In this document: piece by piece, positions 42,687-52,050 of the stretch
Layout of the letters: each line of letters opens with the position of its first letter
Position numbering within the stretch: position 1 is the first letter of the stretch
Source: DAHUYF01 sp035553515
GTDB lineage: Bacteria; Pseudomonadota; Alphaproteobacteria; ATCC43930; CGMCC-115725
Assembly (NCBI GenBank): GCA_035553515.1
Contig: DATNDG010000083.1
Coordinates: forward strand, 1-64,000
DNA length: 64,000 nt
Direction: 5' to 3'
Translations under genes and position numbers: made by a program
Notes under the pieces: generated by a model
The model's database searches: none
What the model was told of the DNA's origin: nothing
What the model saw: the letters and a program-made list of their open reading frames with translations, nothing else

Positions 42687-43304
42687 TTAGCGGGACTCGT
42701 CGGTGCAAGCGTCGGCCTCGCGCAGCGCCGCGACGATCCGCTGCAGCCGGCGGAATGTCTCGGCGCGGCCGAGGCCGCTCGGCACGACGTAATCGGCGCG
42801 GCGGCGCTTTTCGGCGTCGGGCATCTGCTTTGCCAGCACGGCGCCAAGCCGCTCCTCGGTCATGCCCGGCCGCTTCATCACCCGCTGGCGCTGCAGGAAG
42901 GCAGGGGCCGAGACGACCACCACCTTGTCGCAGCGCCGCTCGCCGCCGGTCTCGAAGAGCAGCGGCACGTCGAGCACGACGAGGCCCGCGCGGCGGCGGC
43001 GCGCGGCGGCGAGGAAGCGCTGCTGGCTCAGGCGCACCAGCGGATGGAGGATGCGCTCGAGCCGCCTCAGCGCTGCTTCGTTGGCGAAGACCCGCGCGCC
43101 GAGTGCCGCGCGGTCGATACCGCCGCCCCGCCGGGTGACTCCCGGAAACGCCGCTTCCACCTGCGCCACGGCGCCGCCGCCGGGCGCCATCAGGCGATGG
43201 ACGGCGGCGTCGCTGTCATGGACCGGCACGCCGAGGCGACGGAACATCGCCGCCACGGTGCTTTTCCCCATGCCGAGCGAGCCGGTGAGGCCGAGGATGA
43301 TCAT
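42687..43304 (-). CDS. coaE: Dephospho-CoA kinase
   Basis: A 205-residue P-loop kinase for the last step of coenzyme A synthesis. Walker A is LGLTGSLGMGKSTVA, and HDSDAAVHRL and VLDVPLLFETG are the substrate loops. The start overlaps the aroE stop by 4 bases. Confidence 0.94.
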   Translation of the reverse strand: MIILGLTGSLGMGKSTVAAMFRRLGVPVHDSDAAVHRLMAPGGGAVAQVEAAFPGVTRRGGGIDRAALGARVFANEAALRRLERILHPLVRLSQQRFLAAARRRRAGLVVLDVPLLFETGGERRCDKVVVVSAPAFLQRQRVMKRPGMTEERLGAVLAKQMPDAEKRRRADYVVPSGLGRAETFRRLQRIVAALREADACTDESR

Positions 43305-44134
43305 GATGGGGCGAGGCTCGCTTCGGCGAGGCGGCGCAGCTCCGGCATCACTTCCGGCATGATCCCGAACCAGGCGGCAAAAGCCGGACGCGCCTGATGC
43401 AGCAGCATGCCGAGCCCGTCCACCGCCGCATTGCCGCGCGCGCGCGCGGCGTTGAGCAGCGCCGTCTCGAGCGGCACATAGACGATGTCGTTCACCACCG
43501 CGCGCCGCGGTAGCGCGTCGAGCGTGAGCTCGAGCGGCGGCTGTCCGTTCTGGCCGAGGCTGGTGGCATTGACCAGCAGTGCCGCGCCGTCGAGCGCCGC
43601 ATCGCGCTCGCTCCAGTCGAGCACAGAGACCGGGCCGCCCAACGCGGCCGCGAGCGCCTCGGCACGGGCGCGATGCCGGTTGAGGAGCCGGATCTCGCCG
43701 GCGCCGTGATCGAGCAGCGCCGCCGCCACCGCGTGCGCCGCGCCGCCGGCGCCCAGCACCACCGCGGGCCCCGCATCGGCGCGCCAATCGGCAACCGTCG
43801 CGGCGAGATTGGCATGAAATCCGAAGGCGTCGGTGTTGCGGCCTTCGAGGCTGCCATCCTCTCCGACGACGACCGTGTTGACCGCACCGATGCGGCGCGC
43901 CGCCGCATCGGTGCGATCGACCAGCGCCAGCGCCGCCTCCTTATGCGGCTGCGTGAGGTTGCAGCCAGCGAAGCCCTGCGCCTTGAGACCGCGCAGCGCC
44001 GCGGCGAGCTCCGTCGGCTTGACCGGCAGCTTCACGTAATCGCCGTCGATCGCGTAATGCCGGAGCCAGAAGCCATGCAGCAGCGGCGAGCGCGAATGCT
44101 CGATCGGCCAGCCCATGACGCCGGCGCGGATCAT
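43301..44134 (-). CDS. aroE: Shikimate dehydrogenase
   Basis: A 277-residue NADPH enzyme of aromatic amino-acid synthesis. Shikimate contacts are in EHSRSPLLHGFWL and CNLTQPHKEAAL, the nucleotide loop is VVLGAGGAAHAVAAAL, and NATSLGQNG is conserved. The start ATG overlaps the maf stop by 4 bases. Confidence 0.94.
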   Translation of the reverse strand: MIRAGVMGWPIEHSRSPLLHGFWLRHYAIDGDYVKLPVKPTELAAALRGLKAQGFAGCNLTQPHKEAALALVDRTDAAARRIGAVNTVVVGEDGSLEGRNTDAFGFHANLAATVADWRADAGPAVVLGAGGAAHAVAAALLDHGAGEIRLLNRHRARAEALAAALGGPVSVLDWSERDAALDGAALLVNATSLGQNGQPPLELTLDALPRRAVVNDIVYVPLETALLNAARARGNAAVDGLGMLLHQARPAFAAWFGIMPEVMPELRRLAEASLAPS

Positions 44135-44742
44135 GCGGCAAGCGCCCCCGCGCTGCGCAGGAAGCCGAGCAGCGGCAGCAGCGGCAATCCCAGGACCGAG
44201 AAGTAGTCGCCCTCGACGCGCTCGAAGAGCTGCGCGCCGAGGCCTTCGATCTCGTAGGCGCCGACCGCGGCGAGGATGCCGTCGCCCGCCGCGGCGAGAT
44301 AGGCGTCGAGGAAGCTTTCGCTGAACGTGCGCATGAGGAGCGCGGGCCGCTCGACATGGCGCCACAGCACCACGCCGTCACGGCAGACCACCGCCGCGGT
44401 TATCAGCTCGTGCCGCGCGCCGCGCAGACGTAGGAGCTGGCTGCGCGCCGCGGCGCGATCGGCCGGCTTGTCGAACCATTGATCGCCCAGCACCAGCAGC
44501 TGGTCGCCGCCGATGACGAGCGCGGCGGGATGGCGCTCCGCCACGCGCAGGGCTTTTTCCTCGGCAAGCCGCGTGGCGCAGCCTGCGGCATCCTGCCCCT
44601 CGCGGCGGCTGCGCAACTTCACCGCGGCTTCGTCGAGTGCCGCGGCATCGCGCGCGACGGTGAGCCCGGCCTGCTCCAGCAGCGCCGCCCGTGCGCGGCT
44701 TGCCGAAGCGAGCACCAGCGGCGCCGCGGCAAGCCTCGTCAT
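44131..44742 (-). CDS. maf: Maf-family nucleotide pyrophosphatase
   Basis: A 203-residue septum-formation/house-cleaning pyrophosphatase. The N-terminal LVLASASRARAALLEQAGL and the central VIGGDQLLVLG are family motifs. It overlaps ppsR and aroE by 4 bases each. Confidence 0.92.
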   Translation of the reverse strand: MTRLAAAPLVLASASRARAALLEQAGLTVARDAAALDEAAVKLRSRREGQDAAGCATRLAEEKALRVAERHPAALVIGGDQLLVLGDQWFDKPADRAAARSQLLRLRGARHELITAAVVCRDGVVLWRHVERPALLMRTFSESFLDAYLAAAGDGILAAVGAYEIEGLGAQLFERVEGDYFSVLGLPLLPLLGFLRSAGALAA

Positions 44743-45557
44743 CCTTCCTGGCCGTGGCGGCGCGCGATCAGCTTCAGGATCGCCGCCGCCGTCTCCTCGA
44801 TCGACCGGCGCGTCACGTCGATCACCGGCCAGTGCCGTTCGGCAAAGAGCCGGCGCGCTTCGGCGACTTCGGCGCGCACCGCCTCGATATCGGTATAGTC
44901 GCTGCGATCGTCCTGATGCAGCATGGTGAGGCGGTTGCGGCGCACCTGGATGAGCCGCTCGGGATCATTGGTGAGGCCGATGATGAGCGGCCGCGTCGCG
45001 TCGAACAGCTCCGGCGGCAGGCTCATGCCGGGCACGATCGGCACGTTCGCCGCCTTGATGCCGCGATTGGCGAGATAGATGCAGGTTGGCGTCTTCGACG
45101 TGCGCGAGACGCCGACGAGAATCACATCGGCCTCCTCGAGCCCCCAGGCCGATTGCCCGTCATCGTGATTGAGCGCGAAGGTCATCGCATCGATGCGCTG
45201 AAAATATTCGGTGTCGAGCAGATGCTGCTGGCCGGGCAGGCCGCGGCTCTGTCGCCCGAGAAACGTTGCCAGCGCGCCGATGACAGGGTCGAGCACCGGG
45301 ATCGCCGGCGCCTGCAGCTTGCGGCAGCCCTCGACCAGCGGCCCGCGCAAATTCTCGTTGACGAGGGTATAGAGTACGACGCCCGGGTTGGCCTCGACCC
45401 CGGCGATCACCCGTTCGATCTGGCTCTTGGTGCGCACCATCGACCAGATGTGCTCGACCGCCTCGGCATCCTCGAACTGGACAAGACAGGCGCGTGCCAC
45501 CGAATGAACGGTATCGCCGGTGGAATCCGAGACGAGGTGGAGGTGAAAGCGGGTCAC
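44739..45557 (-). CDS. ppsR: Pyruvate,phosphate dikinase / PEP synthase regulatory kinase-phosphorylase
   Basis: A 272-residue bifunctional enzyme (DUF299) that phosphorylates and dephosphorylates a threonine in PPDK or PEP synthase. The opening HLHLVSDSTGDTVHSVARA and the P-loop ILVGVSRTSKTPTCIYLA are diagnostic. It starts at a GTG at 45557. In Caulobacter and Rickettsia its orthologue is the first gene left of the replication origin with hemE on the right, just as here. Confidence 0.93.
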   Translation of the reverse strand: MTRFHLHLVSDSTGDTVHSVARACLVQFEDAEAVEHIWSMVRTKSQIERVIAGVEANPGVVLYTLVNENLRGPLVEGCRKLQAPAIPVLDPVIGALATFLGRQSRGLPGQQHLLDTEYFQRIDAMTFALNHDDGQSAWGLEEADVILVGVSRTSKTPTCIYLANRGIKAANVPIVPGMSLPPELFDATRPLIIGLTNDPERLIQVRRNRLTMLHQDDRSDYTDIEAVRAEVAEARRLFAERHWPVIDVTRRSIEETAAAILKLIARRHGQEG

Positions 45558-45997
45558 GCGCTTATCCCGCTCGGCCTGTGGAGAAATCCAGGCGAAACCG
45601 CGACATATCCAGAGGTTTTGCAAAAAGCGCGATTCGCTCCCCGCTCGGCTGAATCCGGCATAGCCACCGGCGCACCTAGGGAAAAGACTCCGCGGCCTCG
45701 TCCAAACCCGGGAAAAACCCGGCCGGGCCGCCTTCGATCCCCGCTTTTCACGGTATCGCTCTTCACGCTTTACCGCCTCTGTCGCACGCGTTACTGCCGC
45801 TTCACCCCGCTGTTATACACGCTCCGGCCACAGCTTTCAGGGGAAAGGCCCGGCTCGTGGATCAAACGCCACCGGGAAACAATCCCCATGATCCCGCCTA
45901 CAACCTTCTACCTCTACCTTTAGATTCTAAGAAGGAAGGGGTAAGAGGACGGCATGAAGGTCCGGAAGAAACCAGCACGAGGCCGGCGGAACGAACC
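45558..45997. other. Probable chromosomal replication origin (oriC)
   Basis: This 440-base gene-free gap separates ppsR from hemE, the conserved position of the origin in Caulobacter and Rickettsia. Four degenerate DnaA boxes are readable: TGTGGAGAA (45577-45585, 8 of 9), ATATCCAGA (45605-45613), TTATACACG (45813-45821) and CGTGGATCA (45856-45864), each 7 of 9 against TTATCCACA or its complement. An AT-rich stretch with the near-palindrome TTTAGATTCTAAG at about 45917-45930 could be an unwinding element. The ppsR and hemE operons read away from it on both sides. It must also hold the hemE and ppsR promoters. Confidence 0.65.
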
Positions 45998-47080
45998 ATG
46001 ATGGAGCCGGGTGCCGGAACGATGGGTGCGTTGCCGGCCGGCTCGGGCAAGCCTCTGCTGCGCGCGCTGGCGGGCGAAGCCTCGGCGCTGCCGCCGGTCT
46101 GGCTGATGCGTCAGGCCGGGCGCTACCTGCCGGAATATCGCGAGCTCCGCCAGCAGGTGCCGGGCTTCCTCGATCTCTGTTTTTCACCGGAGCTTGCCGC
46201 CGAGGTGACGCTGCAGCCGGTGCGGCGCTTCGGGCTTGATGCGGCGATCCTCTTCTCCGACATCCTGGTGGTGGCGCATGGGCTCGGCCAGCGGCTCGAG
46301 TTCCGCGAAGGCGAGGGCCCGGTGCTGGAGCCGGTGCGTGACGCGGGCGAGCTGCGCCGCCTGGCGTTGGCTGGCTTGCCGGAGCGCGTGGCGCCGGTCT
46401 TCGATACCGTGGCGCGCGTCGCCGCCTCGCTGCCGCCGCAGGGGGCCCTGATCGGCTTTGCCGGCTCGCCCTGGACCGTGGCGAGCTACATAGTGGAGGG
46501 TGGCGGCAGCCGCGACTTTTCGCGCGTCAAGCGCTGGGCCTTCGCCGATCCCGAGGGCTTCGGCGCGCTTATCGACCTGCTGGTCGAGGCGACGGTGATC
46601 TATGTGAGCGGCCAGATCGCCGCCGGCGCCGAGGCGGTGCAGCTCTTCGACAGCTGGGCCGGCGTGCTGCCGGAGCGCGAGTTCCGCCGCTTCGTGATCG
46701 AGCCGACACGGCGCATCGTGCAGGCGCTCAAGGAAAACCATCCGCGCGTGCCGGTGATCGGCTTTCCGCGTGGCGCCGGGCTCATGTACCGCGCCTATTT
46801 CAGCGGCAGCGGCGTCACCGCCCTCGGCCTCGACAGCACCGTGCCGCCGGAGATTGCGCGCAAGACGCTGCAATCGATCGGCCCGGTGCAAGGCAATCTC
46901 GACCCGTTGCTGCTGGCCGCCGGCGGCCCGCCCATGGCGGAGAGCGTCGCCGCGATCCGCCAGGCCTTCGCCGCCGGTCCCTTCATCTTCAACCTCGGCC
47001 ATGGCATCGTGCCGGACACCCCGGTCGAGCATGTGGCGGAGCTGGTGGCGCTGCTGCGCCAGCCGCTCGCGCCCCGATGA
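45998..47080 (+). CDS. hemE: Uroporphyrinogen decarboxylase
   Basis: A 360-residue enzyme that decarboxylates uroporphyrinogen III to coproporphyrinogen III. WLMRQAGRYLPEYR, the catalytic aspartate in AAILFSDILVV, GFAGSPWTVASYIVEG and NLGHGI near the end are the family motifs. The start is uncertain: ATG at 45998, 46001 or 46022 are all in frame, and the last gives the most typical length. It overlaps hemH by 4 bases. Confidence 0.94.
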   Translation: MMEPGAGTMGALPAGSGKPLLRALAGEASALPPVWLMRQAGRYLPEYRELRQQVPGFLDLCFSPELAAEVTLQPVRRFGLDAAILFSDILVVAHGLGQRLEFREGEGPVLEPVRDAGELRRLALAGLPERVAPVFDTVARVAASLPPQGALIGFAGSPWTVASYIVEGGGSRDFSRVKRWAFADPEGFGALIDLLVEATVIYVSGQIAAGAEAVQLFDSWAGVLPEREFRRFVIEPTRRIVQALKENHPRVPVIGFPRGAGLMYRAYFSGSGVTALGLDSTVPPEIARKTLQSIGPVQGNLDPLLLAAGGPPMAESVAAIRQAFAAGPFIFNLGHGIVPDTPVEHVAELVALLRQPLAPR

Positions 47081-48114
47081 GCCGCACCGCCGTCATCCTC
47101 TTCAATCTCGGCGGTCCGGAGTCGCTGGAGGTTGTCCAGCCCTTTCTCTTCAACCTCTTCAACGATCGCGCCATCATCGGTCTGCCGCAGCCGCTGCGTT
47201 TTCTGCTGGCGAAGCTCATCGCCGGCCGCCGCGCACCGGTCGCCCGGGCGATCTATGAGCGATTGGGCGGCGCCTCGCCGCTTCTCGCCAATACCGAGGC
47301 GCAGGCGCGCGCGCTCGAGGCGGCGCTGGGCGACGACACCCGCGTCTTCATCGCCATGCGCTATTGGCGGCCTTTCGCGGCCGAGACCGCGGCGGCGGTG
47401 AAGGCCTGGCGCCCCGACGAGATCGTCCTGCTGCCGCTCTATCCGCAGGCCTCGACCACGACGACGCAGTCCTCGCTGGCCGACTGGCGGCGTGCGGCGC
47501 TCAAAGCGGGGCTTGCCGTCCCGATGCGCGCGCTCTGCTGCTATCCCGAGGAGGCCGGCTTCATCGCCGCGCTCGCCGGGGAGATCCGCGCCGTCCTGGC
47601 GCGCTGGCCTTCCGGCCTGAAGCGCCGCATCCTCTTCTCCGCGCATGGGCTGCCGCAGAAGATCGTGGCATCGGGCGATCCCTATCAATGGCAGGTGGAG
47701 CGTACCGCCGCGGCGCTGCGCCGCGCGCTCGCTCTCCCGTCGCTCGACAGCACCGTCTGCTATCAGAGCCGGGTGGGTCCGCTCGCCTGGCTTGGTCCCG
47801 GCACTGACGACGAGATCCGCCGCGCCGGCCAGGAGCAGACCGGCCTCATCGTCGTGCCCGTCGCCTTCGTCTCCGAGCATTCCGAGACGCTGGTCGAGCT
47901 CGACATCGACTATCGCCATCTCGCCGAGCGCGCCGGGGTGCCGCGCTATGAGCGCGTGTCGACGGTCGGCGTCGCACCTGCCTTCATCGACGGCTTGGCG
48001 CGGCTGGTGCGAGGCGCGCGCAGCGGCCCTTGCCCGGCGTCGGGCGAGCGGCTTTGCCCGGCCGACTTCTCGCGCTGCCTTTGCGTTACCGCCGGCGCAG
48101 GGAGCGCCGCATGA
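47077..48114 (+). CDS. hemH: Ferrochelatase, [2Fe-2S] type
   Basis: A 345-residue enzyme that inserts iron into protoporphyrin. The metal-site histidine is in RRILFSAHGLPQKIV and the acidic partner in FVSEHSETLVELDIDY. The C-terminus has Cys327-x6-Cys334-x-Cys336, the same spacing as the three C-terminal [2Fe-2S] ligands described for the Caulobacter and Mycobacterium enzymes; the fourth would be a cysteine in ALCCYPEEAGF near residue 154. It overlaps both neighbours by 4 bases. Confidence 0.94.
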   Translation: MSRTAVILFNLGGPESLEVVQPFLFNLFNDRAIIGLPQPLRFLLAKLIAGRRAPVARAIYERLGGASPLLANTEAQARALEAALGDDTRVFIAMRYWRPFAAETAAAVKAWRPDEIVLLPLYPQASTTTTQSSLADWRRAALKAGLAVPMRALCCYPEEAGFIAALAGEIRAVLARWPSGLKRRILFSAHGLPQKIVASGDPYQWQVERTAAALRRALALPSLDSTVCYQSRVGPLAWLGPGTDDEIRRAGQEQTGLIVVPVAFVSEHSETLVELDIDYRHLAERAGVPRYERVSTVGVAPAFIDGLARLVRGARSGPCPASGERLCPADFSRCLCVTAGAGSAA

Positions 48115-48557
48115 GCTGGCTCGAGGCGGCTTATCCCTGGATCAAGGTGTGCCACATCGTCAGCGTCATCGCCTGGATGGCGGGGCTTCTCTATTTGCCG
48201 CGCCTTTTCGTCTACCACGCCGAGGCGGCGCTCGGCTCCGGCGCCTCCGAGACCTTCAAGGTGATGGAGCGACGGCTGCTGCGCGGCATCATGAACCCGG
48301 CGATGATCTCAACCTATCTCTTCGGGATCCTGCTGGCCTCGACCCCGGGGGTGGTCGATTGGCACCGCTTCTGGATCTACGGCAAGCTCGGCGCGGTCCT
48401 GGCGCTCACCATCGTGCATCATCTGCTCGCACGCTGGCGCAAGGATTTCGCCGACGACCGCGACCGCCATTCGGCACGCTTCTACCGCCTCGTCAACGAG
48501 GTACCGACGCTGCTGCTGATCTTCATCGTCATCATGGTGGTGGTGAAGCCGTTCTAG
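48111..48557 (+). CDS. hemJ: Protoporphyrinogen IX oxidase HemJ
   Basis: A 148-residue four-helix membrane protein of the UPF0093 family. The N-terminal histidine in WIKVCHIVSVIAWMAGLLYLP and the late lysine/arginine HHLLARWRKDFA and FYRLVNEVPTLLLI are conserved in HemJ. It completes a hemE-hemH-hemJ operon with 4-base overlaps. Confidence 0.93.
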   Translation: MSWLEAAYPWIKVCHIVSVIAWMAGLLYLPRLFVYHAEAALGSGASETFKVMERRLLRGIMNPAMISTYLFGILLASTPGVVDWHRFWIYGKLGAVLALTIVHHLLARWRKDFADDRDRHSARFYRLVNEVPTLLLIFIVIMVVVKPF

Positions 48558-48684
48558 AGAGCGGGGCATATTCCCGAGCCGGTTGCCGGCCGGGCATGGT
48601 TAACGCTTGATAAACCGTTGTTTAACTGCCGGGTGATAGGCTCGCGCAGCAGCGATGCGGCAGACGGTTGCCGGCAGGAGGACC

Positions 48685-50250
48685 ATGGGCAAGCGCCTGT
48701 CCGAGCGAGCGGAACGGGATCAGGGAGCGGCCGGCCGGACCGAGGCCGACGGCGCCTTGCGCGAAAGCGAGCAGCGCTTCCGGCAATTGTTCGAGATTGC
48801 CGCCGATTACTATTTCGAGCAGGACGAGCAGTACCGCTACAGCTACGTCTCGCCCGGCTACGAGGCGTTGTTCGGCACGAGCCTCGAAGAGATCAAGGGC
48901 AAGCGCCTCTCCGACCTGCCCGGGGTGTCGATCGAACCGCGCATGGGAAAGATGGCCATCCTCGCCCACAAGGCGAAGCAGCCTTACCGCGACTTCGTCT
49001 ACTCGCGAAAGGCGAACGGCCGGACGCGCTGGTTCAAGGTGAGCGCGACGCCGATCTTCGACGGCGACGGGATCTTCAGGGGCTATCGCGGCGTCGGCGC
49101 CGAGATCACGCAGCAGGTCGAGGCCGAGCAGGCCGGGCGATTGGCGCAGCAACGCTTCGACGAGGCCGTGGCGCTCATCACCCAGCCCTTCGTGCTCTAC
49201 GACGCGGAGGGCCGGGCGACGGCGTTCAATCAGGCCTTCACCGATCTCCAGTCGCGCGACGGCTATACGCCGGTCTGTCGCGGCGCGACCTACCGCAGCA
49301 TCGCGGAATGGCAGATCGAGACCGGCTTCCACGCCGAAAGGCCGGGCGAGCCGCCGATCACGCTCGAGGCGCTGCTCGAGCATTACGGCAGCGATGCCGA
49401 GCAGAGCTACGCTCTGCAGGACGGGCGCTGGATGATGGTGGCCTATCGCTCGCCGCCGGGCGGCGGAAGGGTCGGGCTGTGGACGGATGTGACCGCCATC
49501 CGGCGCGCCAAGGAGGAGGCGGAGGCGGCCAACCGCGCCAAATCCGAGTTTCTCGCCCGGATGAGCCACGAATTGCGCACCCCGCTCAACGCCGTCATCG
49601 GCTATAGCGAGATGCTCTACGAGGATGCCGTGGCCGAGGGCAGGAGCGAGCAGATCGCCGATCTCGGCCGCATCGCCGCCGCCGGCCGGCATCTGCTGAC
49701 GCTGGTGAACGAGGTGCTCGATCTCTCGAAGATCGAAGCCGGCAAGATGGAGCTTGCGCTCGCAGCCTTCGATTTCACGGGCTTCATCGACGAGGTGGCG
49801 GCGACCTGCCGGCCGCTGATGCGCGAGAACGGCAATGATTTCGTCGTCGAGCGCGGCACGGGCCCGCGCATGGTCATCGGCGATGCCGTCAAGCTGCGGC
49901 AGGTGGCGCTCGATCTGCTGAGCAACGCCGCCAAGTTCACGCGCGCCGGCCGCGTGATTCTGGTCGCCGGCTGCGACCGCCGATCGGACGGCGAGTGGAT
50001 CGAGCTCGCCGTGCGCGATACCGGCATCGGCGTCAGCCGCGAGAATTTGCCGAAGCTGTTCCAGAACTTCAGCCAGCTCGAGGCCTTCAGCTCCAGTCGC
50101 CATGGCGGCTCGGGGCTCGGCCTCGCCTTGAGCCGCAAGCTCTGCCAGCTGATGGGTGGCGAGATCAGCGTCGAGAGCGAGCTCGGCCGCGGCTCCTGCT
50201 TCACCGTGCGGGTTCCGGCGCGCCGGCCGGCCGAACGCGCCGTCACCTGA
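48685..50250 (+). CDS. PAS sensor histidine kinase
   Basis: A 521-residue soluble kinase with two PAS-type domains (about 30-145, with YYFEQDEQYRYSYVSPGYE, and 150-275), a HisKA helix with His295 in ARMSHELRTPLNAVIGYSEM, and a HATPase domain (about 400-510) ending in GGSGLGLALSRKL. I chose the ATG at 48685 because AGGAGG precedes it; an ATG at 48655 has no ribosome site. Its partner regulator is not adjacent. It lies just right of hemJ, where no such gene is conserved. Confidence 0.88.
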   Translation: MGKRLSERAERDQGAAGRTEADGALRESEQRFRQLFEIAADYYFEQDEQYRYSYVSPGYEALFGTSLEEIKGKRLSDLPGVSIEPRMGKMAILAHKAKQPYRDFVYSRKANGRTRWFKVSATPIFDGDGIFRGYRGVGAEITQQVEAEQAGRLAQQRFDEAVALITQPFVLYDAEGRATAFNQAFTDLQSRDGYTPVCRGATYRSIAEWQIETGFHAERPGEPPITLEALLEHYGSDAEQSYALQDGRWMMVAYRSPPGGGRVGLWTDVTAIRRAKEEAEAANRAKSEFLARMSHELRTPLNAVIGYSEMLYEDAVAEGRSEQIADLGRIAAAGRHLLTLVNEVLDLSKIEAGKMELALAAFDFTGFIDEVAATCRPLMRENGNDFVVERGTGPRMVIGDAVKLRQVALDLLSNAAKFTRAGRVILVAGCDRRSDGEWIELAVRDTGIGVSRENLPKLFQNFSQLEAFSSSRHGGSGLGLALSRKLCQLMGGEISVESELGRGSCFTVRVPARRPAERAVT

Positions 50251-50263
50251 GACGCTGAGCGGC

Positions 50264-51328
50264 TCAGCCGAGGAGCTGCACCGCGGCGGGCTCGATCTCT
50301 GCACAGACCCTCATGCCGGGCTGCGGCGCCAGCGCCAGGGCTTCGCGCCGAGGGAGTGCGGCGGTCAAGGGAAAGCCGCAATCGAGCGTGACGCGGGTGA
50401 GGGCGCCGCCCTCGGCCACGGCGGTCACCGTGGCGCCGAGCCGGTTCGCCGCATCGCCAGCGCCTTCGCCGCGCGAGAGAACGACGTCTTCGGCGCGGAT
50501 GCCGAGCGACAGCGGCCTGCGCGCATCGATCGATGCACGCGCTTCGGCGCGGAGCTGCGTCTCGCCGATCGCCACGAGCGAGAGCCCGTCCTCGCTTCCG
50601 GCGAAGCACGCCTCGAGGATGTTCTCGACGCCGAGGAAGCGTGCCGCGAAGACGGTTTCCGGCCGGCGATAGACCGCGACCGCCGGCCCGCGTTGGACGA
50701 TGGCGCCGGCACGCAGCAGCGCCAGCGTGTCGCCGAGCGCCAGCGCCTCGGCATGGTCGTGGGTGACGAAGACCGCGGTGATGCCGCTCTCGCGCAGGAA
50801 CTGCTTCAGCCGGTCGCGCAGGCCGGCGCGCGTCGGGCCGTCGAGCGCCGAGAAGGGCTCGTCGAAGAGGAAGAGCTCCGGCGCGGCGGCAAGCGCGCGG
50901 GCAAGCGCCGCGCGCTGCTTTTCGCCCGGGCTCAACGTCTCCGGCAGACAGTCGGCGAGGTCCGCCACGGCGAAACGCTCGAGCAGCGCCGTCACCGTCC
51001 CGTTTACGCGCCGGCGGGCGGCGCGGAGTGCCAGCGCCACATTGCCGGCGACGGTGAGATGCGGGAAGAGCGCGAAGTTCTGGAAGAGGAGGCTGATGCG
51101 GCGGTGCTCGGGCGCGAGATCGGTGATGTCGCGGCCGCCGAGACGGATGCGGCCCGCCTCGAGGCGGTGAAACCCGGCGACGGTCTCGAGCGTCACCGAC
51201 TTCCCGGCACCGTTCGGCCCGAGCAGTACCAGGATCTCACCCGGGCTCAACGCCAGGTCGATGTCGCGCAGCTCGAACCGGCCGAGGCGGAGCGAGAGAT
51301 GCTCGAGGGCAAGCGCCGCGCCGCTCAC
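50264..51328 (-). CDS. wtpC: ABC transporter ATPase, tungstate/molybdate type
   Basis: A 354-residue ATPase. Walker A is LLGPNGAGKSVTLE, the signature LSPGEKQRAALARAL, Walker B LFLFDEPFSALD, and the H-loop FVTHDHAEAL. The last 110 residues form a TOBE/Mop-type domain able to bind oxyanions. It starts at a GTG overlapping the permease stop by 4 bases. The specificity call rests on the binding protein of the same operon; sulfate or iron cannot be excluded. Confidence 0.8.
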   Translation of the reverse strand: MSGAALALEHLSLRLGRFELRDIDLALSPGEILVLLGPNGAGKSVTLETVAGFHRLEAGRIRLGGRDITDLAPEHRRISLLFQNFALFPHLTVAGNVALALRAARRRVNGTVTALLERFAVADLADCLPETLSPGEKQRAALARALAAAPELFLFDEPFSALDGPTRAGLRDRLKQFLRESGITAVFVTHDHAEALALGDTLALLRAGAIVQRGPAVAVYRRPETVFAARFLGVENILEACFAGSEDGLSLVAIGETQLRAEARASIDARRPLSLGIRAEDVVLSRGEGAGDAANRLGATVTAVAEGGALTRVTLDCGFPLTAALPRREALALAPQPGMRVCAEIEPAAVQLLG

Positions 51329-52050
51329 CGTCCCGCCCCGGGCGCGGCGAGGCGGCCGAAGGCCAGCGCGCGCAGCAGGATGAAGAGGAGAAGCGAGATC
51401 GCCAGCAGCAGCACCGACATCGCCGCCGCGTCGTCGAGGCCGAAGCGCAGGAAGAACTCGTAGATCATCACCGGCGCGGTCATCGGGCGATAGGCCAGGA
51501 TGATGACCGCGCCGAACTCGCTGATGGCGCGCGCATAGCTCAAGGTGAGGCCGGTGATGATGCCGCGCCGCGCCAGCGGCAGGGTGATGTGGCGCAGCAC
51601 CGACCAGGGGCCCAGCCCCATGCTGCGCGCCGTCATCTCGAGCCGCGGATCGACCGCTTCGAAGCCGATGCGCGCGGCATTGACCGTGTAGGGGATGGAG
51701 ACGAAGAGCATGGCGGCGACGATGCCGGCCAGCGTGCCCCAGAAGCTGAGGCCGAAGAGCGCCAGCGCCGGCGCGCCGATGATCCCCTGGCGTCCCAGCA
51801 CGAAGAGGAGGGCGATGCCGGCCACCGTGTGCGGCACGGCGAGCGGCAGATCGACCGCCGCCGCCACCACCGCCTTGCCGGGAAACCGCGCGCGGGCGAG
51901 GAGATAGGCCAAGGGCACGCCGAGAAGGCCGGAGAAGAGCGCGGTGATGAGCGCCGCTTCGAGGCTGAGGAGGATCGCGTGGCGCACATCGCCCATGGCG
52001 GCAACGCGCGCCAGCGCCTCCGGCGTCTGGCTCAGCGCCAGTCGCAGCAA
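51325..52050 (-). CDS. wtpB: ABC transporter permease, tungstate/molybdate type
   Basis: A permease with about six helices and the EAA loop motif (FEAVDPRLEMTARSMGLGPW) that contacts the ATPase. The 241-residue product from the TTG at 52050 would lack its first helix. The frame stays open upstream to about 52150 and encodes the hydrophobic LLLVFWLFGGLLLGFILLPL, but contains no ATG or GTG. The true start may be a CTG, or the reading may be coupled to the wtpA stop at 52161, or there may be a small sequence error. Confidence 0.78.
   Translation of the reverse strand: MLRLALSQTPEALARVAAMGDVRHAILLSLEAALITALFSGLLGVPLAYLLARARFPGKAVVAAAVDLPLAVPHTVAGIALLFVLGRQGIIGAPALALFGLSFWGTLAGIVAAMLFVSIPYTVNAARIGFEAVDPRLEMTARSMGLGPWSVLRHITLPLARRGIITGLTLSYARAISEFGAVIILAYRPMTAPVMIYEFFLRFGLDDAAAMSVLLLAISLLLFILLRALAFGRLAAPGAGR

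Noticed and set aside
48601..48640. CtrA-like TTAA-N7-TAAA words before the PAS kinase
   Set aside because: The match has a mismatch in the core, occurs once and lies outside the candidate origin, so it may be chance.
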